From JADKCL01 sp046329055 (GTDB taxonomy: Bacteria > Bacteroidota > Bacteroidia > J057 > JADKCL01): a stretch of 64,000 bases of DNA. Numbering within the stretch: the first letter of the stretch is position 1; the number at the start of each line of letters is the position of its first letter. The stretch spans positions 1 through 64,000 of the forward strand of contig JAXLVK010000011.1 of the NCBI GenBank assembly GCA_046329055.1, given 5' to 3'. The notes beneath the pieces were generated by a model. That model did no database searches. It saw only the letters and a program-made list of their open reading frames with translations, and had not been told where the DNA came from. Both the position numbers and the translations under genes were made by a program. Positions 34,397 through 44,412 of the stretch are shown piece by piece.

Positions 34397-36490
34397 TCAG
34401 CGCAGGTCCTTGATGATCGCGCAGGCTTCGTTGAGGTAGATGTCTTTTTGGAGGCCCTCGACCCACTCCTTGTTCATCTTGATCCGGACAGTATCCGTGT
34501 TGATGGTGGCGAGGTCGCTGGGCAGGTTCACGACATTGGTGCCTTTGATGGGCTTGAAGGCGTTTTTGTAGGCCTCAGCCTCTTCCTTCAGGCGCTTCTC
34601 CTCGGCGCGGTAGGCGTCGATGTTCAGGGAGCGGGTCTTCTGGTCGCGCTGTGCCTTCATGCGCTGGGCATTTTCCTCTGCGACCTTGAAGAGGGGATCC
34701 TTGCCGGTACGCTCGCGGGAGTTCTTGCGAATCTTGGCGTAGTCGTCGCTGTCCAGCTTCCAGAGGGAATACTCGCAAGGAGCGATCTCGTCCCAGGGCA
34801 TGACGTAGTCTTGCTCCTTCTCGCCGCGGTCCACGTAGGTGTAGGCATCCGGCAGGATCACATCAGGGGTCACACCCTTGAGCTGGGTTGCGCCGCCATT
34901 GATCCGGTAGAATTTCTGGGTGGTGAGCTTGATGGAGCCGAGGGGCTTGAGCTCGTTTTCGCCGCGCAGGCTATTGTCCAGATCGAAGAAGCGCTGGACG
35001 GTTCCCTTGCCAAAGGTCGGGGTGCCCACGATGATGCCGCGCTTGTAGTCTTGGATGGCGGCAGCCATGATCTCGGAAGCGGAGGCGCTGCTGCTGTTCA
35101 CGAGGATCACGAGCGGGCCGTCGTACAGGGTCTTGGGATCGCGGTCCTCGAGGACTTGGGGCTCGCCGTAGCGGCTGCGCACCTGCACGATCGGGCCATT
35201 GTCAATGAAGAGGCCGGACATTTCCACCACGTCCATCAAGGAACCGCCACCATTGTTGCGGAGGTCGATGATGAGGCCATCCATGCCTTGGGTCTTCAGT
35301 TTCTCGACCTCGTCGCGGACGTCTTTGGCGCAGGTGCGGCCATTTTTGTCCTGGAAGTCGGCGTAGAACTTGGGCAGCTTGATATAGCCGACACCTTTAT
35401 TGGTGTAGGAATTCTTGATGATGGCGGAGCGGGCGTAGGTCTCCTCCAGTATCACCACGTCGCGGATGATGGAGATGATCTTGGTGCTGCCGTCGGGCTT
35501 CTTGACGGTGAGGCGAACCTCGGTGCCTTTGGGGCCACGGATGAACTTGACGGCATCGTCCACGCGCATGTCCACGAGGTCCACAGGCTCATCCTTGCCT
35601 TGGGCGACCTTCAGGATGATGTCGTCCTCTGCGAGTTCGCCTTGGCGGTAGCAAGCGCTTCCGGGGACGATGGCAGCGACTTGGATATAGCCGTCCTTTT
35701 CTTGGAGGGTCGCGCCGATGCCTTCGAGCTTGCCGGACATCTGAATGTCGAAATTCTCCTTGTCAGCCGGCGGGAAGTAGCCAGTATGGGGATCATAGAC
35801 ATTGGTGATGGTGTTCAGGAAGAGGCTGTGACGATCGTCCAGGTCCATCTTGTCCATGCGCTTGGCCCAATCGTCGTAGGTCTTCATGACCTTGGCGCGG
35901 GCATCTTGCTCGAGTTCGTCGAAGCTCTTCTGAGGAGCGCCGGCGGGATTGCTTTCGGTTTTCTCTTGGAGGTCGAGCTCGGTCACGATACGGCTTAGCA
36001 CGTTCCACTTGAGGAGTTTGCGCCAGCGGTCCTTGAGTTCCTTTTCGTCCTTGGCCCAAGCCATTTCATCGGCATCGAGTTCCACGGTTTCCTCCACCTT
36101 GAAGTCAAATGGTTGCGTCAGGATCTCCTTGTAGAAGCCCTTGACCATTTCCATCCGCTGATTGTAGATCGCATCGACCTGATTGAAGAAGTCGTAGTGC
36201 CCTTCGTTGATCTGATTGTCGATCTGCTCCTTGGAGGAGACGAACGAGTTGATGTCCGCCTGGGTGAAGTATCGCTTGCTGTAGTCCAAGCGGTCCAAGT
36301 ACAGTTGGAAGACTTTTTTCGAGAACTCGTCGTCGATGTTGTAGGGATTGTAATGGCTGGAATTGATCCCCTGAACGATCAACTTCATGATCACCTCATC
36401 CTTGACCTGATCACGGTCGTAGGACCTGTAGGCGACCAAGCCCAACATGCTCAGTGCGATGGAAAGGACAGCAAACTTCGTGTAACGCAT
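34397..36490 (-). CDS. prc: Tail-specific (C-terminal processing) protease, S41 family
   Basis: 697 residues with an N-terminal signal/anchor (MRYTKFAVLSIALSMLGLVA), a helical Prc N-terminal region (~40-230), a PDZ domain (~240-330, GIGATLQEKDGYIQVAAIVP and GSACYRQGELAEDDIIL), and the S41 catalytic domain. The Ser/Lys dyad lies in NSSSASASEIMAAAI (Ser near residue 468) and TPTFGKGTVQRF (Lys near 495). It ends with the DUF3340-type C-terminal region. The length matches Prc/Tsp. It is a periplasmic protease that trims or degrades proteins from unfolded C-termini. It is a single gene with no coupled neighbours. Confidence 0.95.
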   Translation of the reverse strand: MRYTKFAVLSIALSMLGLVAYRSYDRDQVKDEVIMKLIVQGINSSHYNPYNIDDEFSKKVFQLYLDRLDYSKRYFTQADINSFVSSKEQIDNQINEGHYDFFNQVDAIYNQRMEMVKGFYKEILTQPFDFKVEETVELDADEMAWAKDEKELKDRWRKLLKWNVLSRIVTELDLQEKTESNPAGAPQKSFDELEQDARAKVMKTYDDWAKRMDKMDLDDRHSLFLNTITNVYDPHTGYFPPADKENFDIQMSGKLEGIGATLQEKDGYIQVAAIVPGSACYRQGELAEDDIILKVAQGKDEPVDLVDMRVDDAVKFIRGPKGTEVRLTVKKPDGSTKIISIIRDVVILEETYARSAIIKNSYTNKGVGYIKLPKFYADFQDKNGRTCAKDVRDEVEKLKTQGMDGLIIDLRNNGGGSLMDVVEMSGLFIDNGPIVQVRSRYGEPQVLEDRDPKTLYDGPLVILVNSSSASASEIMAAAIQDYKRGIIVGTPTFGKGTVQRFFDLDNSLRGENELKPLGSIKLTTQKFYRINGGATQLKGVTPDVILPDAYTYVDRGEKEQDYVMPWDEIAPCEYSLWKLDSDDYAKIRKNSRERTGKDPLFKVAEENAQRMKAQRDQKTRSLNIDAYRAEEKRLKEEAEAYKNAFKPIKGTNVVNLPSDLATINTDTVRIKMNKEWVEGLQKDIYLNEACAIIKDLR

Positions 36491-36623
36491 ACCAATGAAT
36501 CATCCCCATTGGGGGAACTGCTAGATTGAACGTAAAAATTAGTCGATTGTTACTGCAAATGCTAACCAAAACAGGGTGATTGTGGAAAATCCGCAAGATT
36601 TCCACCTCCCCGACCTGGCCGCC

Positions 36624-37435
36624 TTACTTTTCGATCTTGGTGTAGGACGCGACGATTCCCCGAATCAATGCGGAGCTGAAGCCCTGGTGTTCCATCTCGT
36701 TGAGGCCGACGATGGTGCATCCCTTGGGGGTCGTGACCTTGTCGATTTCCTCCTCCGGATGCCGTCCTCCTTGGAGCAGGAGCTCAGCGGCACCCTTCAC
36801 AGTTTGATTGGCAATGAGGCTCGCAGTCTGACTGTCGAATCCGATTTGAATCCCGCCTTGCACCATGGCACGGATGAAGCGCATTACGTAGGCAATCCCG
36901 CAAGCACCCAGCACGGTTGCGGCCTCCATGAGGCTTTCCTCGATCTGCACCGTGCGGCCCAGTTGCTCGAAGAGGGCGGTGACCAAGTCGAATCCCTCGC
37001 TTTTGCCACGCGGATGGCTGATGCAAGTGATGCTTTGGGCGATGCCCGTGGCGGTGTTGGGCATGGCACGGAAGACCTTGGCACGACCGCCAGACCATTC
37101 CGAGAGCTGCTTCAACTCGATGCTGCTCATCACCGAGACGACGATCTTGCTGCCATCCAATGCAGGGGCGATTTCGTTCAGGATCTCCTGCGCCTTGAAG
37201 GGCTTGAGGCCAGGATCACGATGTCCGCCCCGCGCACGGCGGACGCTGTGTCCTCGGTGACTTGGATGCCAGCTGCCGCCAGATCGTCCAACAGGTGCAA
37301 CTGACGGCGGGTGCAGGTGATATGCGCCGCCGGGATTTCCCCGCCCATTGCCCAGCCGAGCGCCATGGATTGACCGAGGTTGCCTGCGCCGATCACGGCG
37401 ACACGGACGGATGAAAGGTTGAGGGAGGTGGACAT
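36624..37435 (-). pseudogene. proC: Pyrroline-5-carboxylate reductase, frameshifted as sequenced
   Basis: The last step of proline synthesis (P5C + NAD(P)H to proline). The N-terminal part, from the ATG at 37435, has the Rossmann loop VAVIGAGNLGQSMALGW and continues to ADIVILA. There the frame breaks near 37210, and the remaining 178+ residues (SKIVVSVMSSIELKQLSEW, RAMPNTATGIAQSIT, ACGIAYVMRFIRAMVQGG) are in another frame. Restoring one C to a CC run (GGCCTCAAG to GGCCCTCAAG) gives the expected ILALKPFKAQEILNEIAPAL bridge. The homopolymer context and an otherwise intact gene suggest a sequencing error; if real, the cell would need another ProC. Confidence 0.88.
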
Positions 37436-37739
37436 ATCTGGCTTTTGAGTCAAAATGGCTGCGAATATAGCCTAGACTACAACGAATGCCAACACGAGTC
37501 CGAGGGTCATTTTCTTTCGAATATGATTTACATCAGCATTGATTTTCATTTCGATCCACTCAGAACGCACCTTTTTCGCGAGTTGGCACCCCCCTGCATT
37601 CCGTCAATCTCCCCCGGAGTCTTACACGGGCATTGACTTTGCTGGACCGAATCCTCATCTTCGACCATCTGCACCCATTGGTGGAATATGGGCTGCAGGG
37701 AGTGTACTTTTTAGATACTATACAAAACCTGTTACCCGT
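37436..37739. other. Divergent intergenic region, no gene
   Basis: 304 bp between proC and the M43 protease gene. Near-consensus -7 boxes are present for both sides: on the minus strand TATATTCG (37462-37469) for proC, and on the plus strand TACTTTTT (37705-37712), 27 bp before the protease ATG. The middle is AT-rich with no ORF of coding character and no clear hairpin. Confidence 0.5.
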
Positions 37740-40337
37740 ATGAAAGCGCCATTATTGGGGCTGGCTTTGGCTTGCCTCTTCCTCTCGCTCGTATGTCCAA
37801 ATCTCCATGCCCAATCCGTTTGCGGGTCGCATCCCACGCCTGAACAACGTAAATTCCTTGCAGACACCAGATCGGATCGACAAAATTATGACCGCTCAGA
37901 GATGAGAGGAACTGTGCGCTGGGTGCCAGTGAGTTTTCATATCCTCACCCGCACCAACGGGACTGGCGGGGTGGATCCCATCGTCTTCCCCAGCCTCATT
38001 AACCGGCTCAACAAGGCATTTGCTCCGGCAAACATGCAGTTTTTCCAATGCCAGAGCCACGACGTGATTTCAAATGACCTCCTCTACGACCTGACGATCG
38101 GAGGAATGCCACCCGGCGTCTTGAGCGAAGACGAGCGCCTGAGCCTGACCCATGATGTTCCCAACACCATGAACGTTTACTTCGCCAATGCCGTGTATTG
38201 CGACGTGGGATCAGTCGGCGGATATGCCTTTTACCCCGGAGGTCCGGAGCAAATCTTCCTGCGCAATCTGAACGCCACCACGCCCGGACTCATCGAACAC
38301 GAAGCGGGACACTTCTTCTCCCTCTACCATACGCATCAGTTTTATGATGAGCCCCTCCTCGCCGAGTGCGCCAACGGCAGCAATGGCGCGACCGCAGGCG
38401 ACGAAATCCTCGACACCCCGGCCGACCCGCGCCTCGACATCGCAGGCATGATGTCCGGTTGCGCCTACGTGGGCACAGGAACCGATCCCTGCGGTTCCCC
38501 CTACAATCCCAATCCCTTGAACTACATGAGCTATGCGCCATTGTCCTGCATCACGGACTTCACCACCGGCCAATACAACCGCCTGGCCTACTCCGCGCAA
38601 TATGACCGCCCCAACCTTGCCTGCCCCAATCCCAACTTCATCCCCTGTGGCACAGTGGTTTCCACTTACCCTTATGCCCAAGATTTCGAAGCAGGCAACC
38701 TGGGTGAATGGCGCAATGTAACCACCGACAATTTCGATTGGAGTGTGGTTTCCGCTGGCCCTCATGCGCCCACAACCGGACCGAGCAGCGCCGCAAATGG
38801 CTCCAAATTTGTCTATATCGAGGCCCAAGGCAACACCCCCAACCGCATGGCGGTCTTGGATGGCCCCTGCTTCGACCTGTCTATGATCACCAATCCCACC
38901 GTGCAGTTCCGCTACCACATGGTCGGCGCCAACACCGGATCACTCCGCCTCGAAGGCAGCACCAACAGCGGAGGCACTTGGATTTCATTGTTTTACAAAT
39001 TCGGGGAGCAACCCTCCGGCTGGCAGACAGCCACCGTGAGCCTCAGCCCCTACACTTCGCAGACGACCTTCAAGATGCGCCTCGTCGCCACCACCACGCT
39101 GGCGGCCTTGGGTGATATTGCGATCGACAATTTCAAGGTGTACGCCCAGCCCTGCGCAGCCAACGTGGCGCTGCAAGTCACGGACATCGGCTGCCTGAAT
39201 TCCACGACGGGGCAAATCGCCGTGACCAATGCCCCTGCGGGAGCGACCTACGCCTGGGCGCGTGGCACGGAACCGACCACAGTTATCAGCACGAGCGCTT
39301 CCATGACCGGTCTTGAACCTGGCCCCTACCAAGTCACGGTGACGAGCATTGGCTGCACGGATGTCCTCGGCACCGACGTCGAAACCTCCAATTTCCGCCT
39401 CCGGCTTTCCGCCACCCATCCCGACATCATGAACCCATTGGGCGCATTGACGGCCACCTACTTGGGCGGGCAAGCGCCTTACAGCCTGATCGAATGGAGC
39501 GGCCCCGTGAGTGGCTCGATCACCAATGTCCCGCTTGGCACCTACCAAATCCCCAATCTCCCCGCTGGCAGTTACGAGGTGCGCATCGTGGACGCGACGG
39601 GATGCAGCGTGGGTGCCTGGGCCAAGATCAATTCCTTCACCCCGGCATTCTGCCAATGCTCTTCATCCGTCACCGTCGGAACCGTTCAGGGATTCGAAAA
39701 CGGCATGGGGGGCTGGCAATACTGCAATGATCCGGTGTACTATGACTGGGCCATCGGCTCGGGCGACATGGCGCCTGTGGGCACCACGGGTCCCACCACC
39801 ACCACCGCGCCCAATGCACCCCTCGGGGCCTACGAAGGCTCGAATTACGCCTACTCGGTCTCCAGCAACTACAACCAAGCCGGAGGCCACATGGGGGCCA
39901 TGTTCCTCAGCCCTTGCCTGAACTTCACCGGACAAAGCTACCCCGCGCTTCGCTTCCGGTACCATCAGTACAGCAGCAGCGGGGTGGTCACCCCGGTCAC
40001 CCTTTACCTCTGGGATGCGCAAGCCAGCGACCAAGCCCTGCCCCTCTGGACCAGCCCGAGCACCTCATCCAACCAGTGGATCGAAGTCAAGGTGGACCTG
40101 AGCATTGCTGCCAACACCTCCGGCAAGTACCAATTGCTCTTCAGCCAAGCCCCCAGCGGCGCCACCACCAATGACTTTGCGCTGGACCAGGTGAATTCTG
40201 GGATGCCTCTGCACCGTGGCCTGACCGCCACCCTCAATGTGACGCCTTCCTCCTGCGGCAGCACTAGACAGCATCGATCACCGCCTCCTGCGGCAGCGCC
40301 TACGCTACCTCTGGAGCAATGGCGCGACCACGTCTAG
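37740..40337 (+). CDS. M43 (cytophagalysin/pappalysin-like) metalloprotease with MAM domains, intact 5' part
   Basis: 866 residues are readable from the ATG at 37740 (signal peptide MKAPLLGLALACLFLSLVCP to HAQ). The catalytic domain has the M43 zinc motif HEAGHFFSLYHTH (near residues 184-196) and the Met-turn NYMSY. A MAM-type jelly roll follows (FEAGNLGEWRNVTTDNFDW ... IAIDNFKVYAQPC), then a SprB-like repeat (ALQVTDIGCLNSTTGQIAV), an Ig-like unit and a second MAM-type domain (GFENGMGGWQYC). The frame is lost near 40264, so the last ~25 residues before the stop at 40337 are read-through. The rest of the gene continues to 41491. It is a secreted, probably surface-bound protease. Confidence 0.85.
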   Translation: MKAPLLGLALACLFLSLVCPNLHAQSVCGSHPTPEQRKFLADTRSDRQNYDRSEMRGTVRWVPVSFHILTRTNGTGGVDPIVFPSLINRLNKAFAPANMQFFQCQSHDVISNDLLYDLTIGGMPPGVLSEDERLSLTHDVPNTMNVYFANAVYCDVGSVGGYAFYPGGPEQIFLRNLNATTPGLIEHEAGHFFSLYHTHQFYDEPLLAECANGSNGATAGDEILDTPADPRLDIAGMMSGCAYVGTGTDPCGSPYNPNPLNYMSYAPLSCITDFTTGQYNRLAYSAQYDRPNLACPNPNFIPCGTVVSTYPYAQDFEAGNLGEWRNVTTDNFDWSVVSAGPHAPTTGPSSAANGSKFVYIEAQGNTPNRMAVLDGPCFDLSMITNPTVQFRYHMVGANTGSLRLEGSTNSGGTWISLFYKFGEQPSGWQTATVSLSPYTSQTTFKMRLVATTTLAALGDIAIDNFKVYAQPCAANVALQVTDIGCLNSTTGQIAVTNAPAGATYAWARGTEPTTVISTSASMTGLEPGPYQVTVTSIGCTDVLGTDVETSNFRLRLSATHPDIMNPLGALTATYLGGQAPYSLIEWSGPVSGSITNVPLGTYQIPNLPAGSYEVRIVDATGCSVGAWAKINSFTPAFCQCSSSVTVGTVQGFENGMGGWQYCNDPVYYDWAIGSGDMAPVGTTGPTTTTAPNAPLGAYEGSNYAYSVSSNYNQAGGHMGAMFLSPCLNFTGQSYPALRFRYHQYSSSGVVTPVTLYLWDAQASDQALPLWTSPSTSSNQWIEVKVDLSIAANTSGKYQLLFSQAPSGATTNDFALDQVNSGMPLHRGLTATLNVTPSSCGSTRQHRSPPPAAAPTLPLEQWRDHV

Positions 40338-41491
40338 CATTTCCGGCCTGGCGCCCAACTATGGCATCATGGTGACCGTCACCTGCGCCACGGCGAGCTG
40401 CAACCGCATCCTTTTGCCACCATCCCTACCGGGGACATGATCCCCTCGGTCTCCCCACCAATCCTACCATGGCGGGGCTGAACATGTCGCCTCGGCCTCG
40501 AAGTCGGCGGCGGACAAGGGCCCTACACCTACAGCTGGACCGGTCCTTCGGGCTTCACAGCCACCACGCAGGACATCAGCAACCTGAGCCCCGGCACTTT
40601 CAATGTCACCATCACCGACTCCAAAGGCTGCACCAAAACCGCCCAAGGCGTGATCCTGAAGGCACTTGCCCCAACATCGTCGGCACCTTCCCCCTTGACG
40701 AGAGCTTCGAGGTCGATTTTGGAAACTGGGTGAACCCGGTGGGTGAGGCAGCCACGCATTTCAACTGGACCCGCCAATCCAGGCCCCACCCCCGCTTCGC
40801 CGCGAGTTCCGGACCTGCAGCGGCCTTCCATGGGACATATTATGTCTATATGAACTCCCAAGGCGCAACTGCAGGCTCGCAAGCCTGTCAGCTATTGCAT
40901 TGACCTGAGGAGGAGCACCGCGCGAGCTTCACCTTCGACACCATGCTTGGCACAGCAATCCCGGCAATTCCGACATGGGCGACCTGTACCTCGACATCAC
41001 CACGAATCAGGGCAGCACCTGGACCACGCTCGCCACCATCGTGACCGTTCGCACCTGATGAATCCAATGGTACACCTACCCCTCGGTGAGCCTGAATGCC
41101 TATGCTGGCAAGGTCGTGCAACTCCGCTTCCGGGGTGTGATGGGCGTGGTCAATCGCAGCGACATCGCCTTGGACCATCCCCGCCTCACGGGAACAGCAC
41201 AAGGATGCACCGGAGCAACCCAGACGCAGGAAGAGCAAATGTCGCTCTGCTGCGAATCCCAGCCAGGGGCAGCTACACCATTGACCTCTCCGCCACCGCT
41301 GCGGCTGGATCAGCAACTATCGCTGTGATGGATCCCTATCAGGCCAAGTGTTGCGCCTCGAAGCCAAGGAATTGGAGGAGGGCAAAAACAACATCGCGAT
41401 GGATCTATCTGATCTCTCCGCGGGCTTGTACCTGCTGCAGGTCACCACTGCGGAAACCAAGGTGGTTCGCCGATTTGTGGTCGCACACTGA
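40338..41491 (+). pseudogene. Frameshifted 3' part of the M43 protease gene, with T9SS sorting domain
   Basis: Coding character continues in all three frames in turn. Recognisable pieces in order are YLWSNGATTSSISGLAP, GGGQGPYTYSWTGPSGFTA, SFEVDFGNWVNPVGEAATHF (third MAM-type domain), TYYVYMNSQGATAGSQAC, DLYLDITTNQGSTWTTLA, GKVVQLRFRGVMGVVNRSDI, RIPARGSYTIDLSATAAAGS and the final T9SS piece LSAGLYLLQVTTAETKVVRR to VVAH, stop at 41489-41491. At least eight frame changes occur in ~1.1 kb; several are repaired by adding one base to a run (TTTT near 40412, CCCC near 40455, GG near 40660, CC in TTGGCACAGC near 40950, G in AAGTG near 41347). Error-rich consensus is more likely than true decay. Confidence 0.8.
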
Positions 41492-41519
41492 TGCCGTTGA
41501 TGACCTGAATGCAGCGCGA

Positions 41520-43247
41520 TTACATCCCGGGAATCGGATGTCCGCTGCATTTGCTGGGCGCGGAGATGCCCAGACGCCTGCAGACCGTCGCCGCAATGTC
41601 CGGAATCACCACGGGGACGTCTGAGACCTGAACCGGGACACCGCCACCCCAAAACAACAAGGGCACGTGCGTATCGTAGTCGAAATGGCTGCCATGCGAC
41701 GTGCCCTTGCGATGCCTGAAGGTCTCCTTCGGGTCATAGGGCGGCTGCTGAAAACCAAATTGGTACATGAACAGGACGTCCCCGCTGCGGCTCGGGTAGT
41801 AGCCATTTTTCAGGAAGGTCGCTGCGGGGGAGTCCCCACTCAAGGCGAGGATTTCCTTCCCCGGAAATGCGCCAATGATGCCTGGGAATTTGCCCGTGAC
41901 ATCCGCAACCTTCTCGCACAGGGAGTCCCAATCCATTCCACGACGCTGAGCGAGCAGCTTGTTCAGGTAAATGTGATGCCCCGCGACACCAAAGAGCAAT
42001 GAATCCTTTCCTGCCTGATCCCCCAGTGCCAAACGAAGTTGTTCACGCAGTCCCGGGGTGTTCAGCCAACCGCCCTTGTCCCCATGATCCACGGCATACT
42101 GAGGATTGGGCGCGCCTCCATGGTCCGCCGTCAGGAATACCAGAACCCTGTCCTTCCCGACGCGTTTGTCCAGGAAATCCAAGAAACTCGCAAGATCCCG
42201 GTCCAATCGCAGATAGGTATCCTCCACCTCCCTGCTCTGCGGCCCGAATTGATGCGCGACCATGTCGGTGGATGAGAAGCTCAGGCTCAGGAAGTCCGTC
42301 ACTTCATCATTTCCCAAGCCATGCCGATCAACCGCCAGCATGGCAAAATCCTTCAGGAAATTGTTTCCCCAGGCCGTGGTCGCAAATTCTCCGCAGCAGA
42401 TCAATGAGTCCATCGGCACGTGGTGCGGGAACTGCACGGAGCCGCCCAGTTCGTAAGCACCTTCGAAGGCTGCATCGCTCGGACCATCCTCGGCAAGGTA
42501 TTTTTCCGGCGCCAATAGCAGTTCCCAACCCTTGGGGTCGGACATCATTTGGATCGGGAATCGCCTCGCATTCAATGTATCGGCCCATTTCGGCAGACCT
42601 GACTTCATCGACGGATAGTAGCTGCTCGACACCATGGATCCCGTCACGGCATCGAAGAAATAAGCCGCATCCGCCGATTTGCCCACGGGAAGGATCGCAG
42701 ACCTGTCCTTGAGGGACACGCCCACACATTTCGCCTTTCCGTTGGTTGCCGCCTTGAGTTGGTCAGCGATCGTGGTGGCGTCCAGCCATCTGGGTGACAC
42801 ACCCTTGCCCTTGGTCCGCAGCGGATGCATCCCGACATAAGGATACAGCGTGTCGAAAACGGAACTATGCCCCTTCGCCTTCCCAGTCCCAATCGTCTCA
42901 GGATCATACCAGTTGTTCATGATGATCCCGTGGCGGGATGGCGTGGTCCCGGTGAACACGGAGGCATGCCCCGGCGCCGTCTCGGTCGGGACGTAGTTGT
43001 AATTGCAGGATGTGAATGAGCTCCCTTCTTGGACGAGCCGCTTGAAGCCGCCCTCGCCGAAATTGGGCCAAAACCGCTTGAGGTAATCGAAGCGCATCTG
43101 GTCCACGATGATGCCGACGACGAGCTTGGGCTTCTTGGATTTGGGCGATCCGCCATTGGCAGAGGTCCCCGCGCAGGCTGCCAGCACCGCCACCATCAAG
43201 GCAAGCGCCCCTCCGATACCAGCATTCACGATCCATTTTCTCTTCAT
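41520..43247 (-). CDS. pafA: PafA-like alkaline phosphatase, lipoprotein
   Basis: 575 residues. The N-terminal lipoprotein signal has the lipobox LAAC (Cys25), so the mature enzyme is membrane-anchored, unlike soluble PafA. The alkaline phosphatase superfamily core is complete: metal ligand Asp49 in IIVDQMRFDY, nucleophile Thr90 in PTETAPGHAS, the PafA-type Lys-x-Arg in SLKDRSAILP (~178-187), SSTDMVAHQFGP, LTADHGG and GSHFDYDTHVPLLFWG. It releases phosphate from phosphomonoesters with two zinc ions; PafA is the main alkaline phosphatase of many Bacteroidota and is not strictly phosphate-repressed. The stop faces the M43 gene's stop with 28 bp between. Confidence 0.9.
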   Translation of the reverse strand: MKRKWIVNAGIGGALALMVAVLAACAGTSANGGSPKSKKPKLVVGIIVDQMRFDYLKRFWPNFGEGGFKRLVQEGSSFTSCNYNYVPTETAPGHASVFTGTTPSRHGIIMNNWYDPETIGTGKAKGHSSVFDTLYPYVGMHPLRTKGKGVSPRWLDATTIADQLKAATNGKAKCVGVSLKDRSAILPVGKSADAAYFFDAVTGSMVSSSYYPSMKSGLPKWADTLNARRFPIQMMSDPKGWELLLAPEKYLAEDGPSDAAFEGAYELGGSVQFPHHVPMDSLICCGEFATTAWGNNFLKDFAMLAVDRHGLGNDEVTDFLSLSFSSTDMVAHQFGPQSREVEDTYLRLDRDLASFLDFLDKRVGKDRVLVFLTADHGGAPNPQYAVDHGDKGGWLNTPGLREQLRLALGDQAGKDSLLFGVAGHHIYLNKLLAQRRGMDWDSLCEKVADVTGKFPGIIGAFPGKEILALSGDSPAATFLKNGYYPSRSGDVLFMYQFGFQQPPYDPKETFRHRKGTSHGSHFDYDTHVPLLFWGGGVPVQVSDVPVVIPDIAATVCRRLGISAPSKCSGHPIPGM

Positions 43248-43410
43248 GCCGTGAAATTACTGACAATTTTCGGTCTGGTCTGATGTGGGCAGGAGAAGAA
43301 ATCGTGAACGAGAGCGAGGCTGCCTTCCCCGACAAATTCCCCGCATTCCCCGAACCGTATCCCCTTCCCTCCCGATTTCCAGCTAACTTTCATTCTGATT
43401 TCCCTTGCGC

Positions 43411-44412
43411 ATGAAAGCACGCTGGAGCTTGTACCTGTTGCACTTCCTCGGCTGGGCGGTGTTTGTCACATTGCCGGCCATGGTATTGCCTCGCCCGAGG
43501 GTCATTCCAGACGACGTTGCCACCGACACCCTGCTCCTGTTCCTTTCTGTGAGCGCATTGCCATTGGTGGGATTGTTTTATGGACACCTGCATTGGGCGC
43601 TGCCGAAGCTCTATCTGCGACGGAATTGGGTGGGGTATTTTGCGTTTTTGATCGGCGGGACCTTGGCGGTGATGGCCTTGGCGGTCTTGCTGCTCTGGGC
43701 CATGCCTTGGGTCATGGACACCATGGGTGTACAAACCAAACTGCTCTCCCGCGGGACGGCTTACAGGTCCATCGTGGTGCTGCTGATCTCCTTCGCCTTG
43801 TTTGCCTACCAACGATGGCGATTGGCGGAGACGGCCAAGGTGCAGGCGGAGTTGGCGTTTTTGAAGGCGCAGGTGAACCCGCATTTCCTTTTCAACACGC
43901 TGAACAGCATCTATTACCTCACCTTGCAACAAAGCGATCGCGCACCGGCGGCGGTGGAGCGGCTGAGTGGCATCATGCGCTACGTGATCGATGAAGGCGG
44001 GCAGGATTGGGTGCCGCTGGAGCGGGAAGTGGCCTACCTGACCGATTACATCTCCCTGCAGCGGCTACGCTTCGCGGACAATGTCAAGATCGACCTGCAA
44101 GTCCGTGGCGACCTGCTTGGACGGCGGATTGCCCCCCTCCTATTCGTTTCGTTCGTGGAAAATGCCTTCAAGCACGGCATCAGCATGGAGCAAGATTCGC
44201 CTATCCATATTGTGTTGGATGTGGACAATGAGCAAACCCGATTCTCAGTCAAGAACCGGAAACTGGGACAGTCCACCAATGGCTATGGAGGCGGAATCGG
44301 CTTGGAAAACACCCGCAAGCGCCTCGAAATCCTCTATCCCGACAGGCATCGCCTCCAGGTGAACGAGACAGCCGCCGAGTACGAGATCACCCTGACCCTC
44401 AGCCATCCATGA
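43411..44412 (+). CDS. LytS-type sensor histidine kinase
   Basis: 333 residues from the ATG at 43411. There are four transmembrane helices in the first ~135 residues (LHFLGWAVFVTLPAMVL, LLLFLSVSALPLVGLFY, FAFLIGGTLAVMALAVLLLW, SIVVLLISFALFAY), a short coiled coil, the His_kinase domain (PF06580) with phospho-acceptor His158 in NPHFLFNTLNSIYY, and an HATPase with N-box SFVENAFKHG and G-box GIGLENTRKRL. There is no periplasmic sensor domain, so the stimulus is probably sensed in the membrane. It overlaps the response-regulator gene by four bases (ATGA). Partner choice is therefore certain by context. Confidence 0.93.
   Translation: MKARWSLYLLHFLGWAVFVTLPAMVLPRPRVIPDDVATDTLLLFLSVSALPLVGLFYGHLHWALPKLYLRRNWVGYFAFLIGGTLAVMALAVLLLWAMPWVMDTMGVQTKLLSRGTAYRSIVVLLISFALFAYQRWRLAETAKVQAELAFLKAQVNPHFLFNTLNSIYYLTLQQSDRAPAAVERLSGIMRYVIDEGGQDWVPLEREVAYLTDYISLQRLRFADNVKIDLQVRGDLLGRRIAPLLFVSFVENAFKHGISMEQDSPIHIVLDVDNEQTRFSVKNRKLGQSTNGYGGGIGLENTRKRLEILYPDRHRLQVNETAAEYEITLTLSHP

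Noticed and set aside
34448..35998. A 516-codon plus-strand open frame opposite the tail-specific protease
   Set aside because: It is Ala/Val/Leu/Gly/Asp-rich read-through with no domain; the minus-strand protease is certain.
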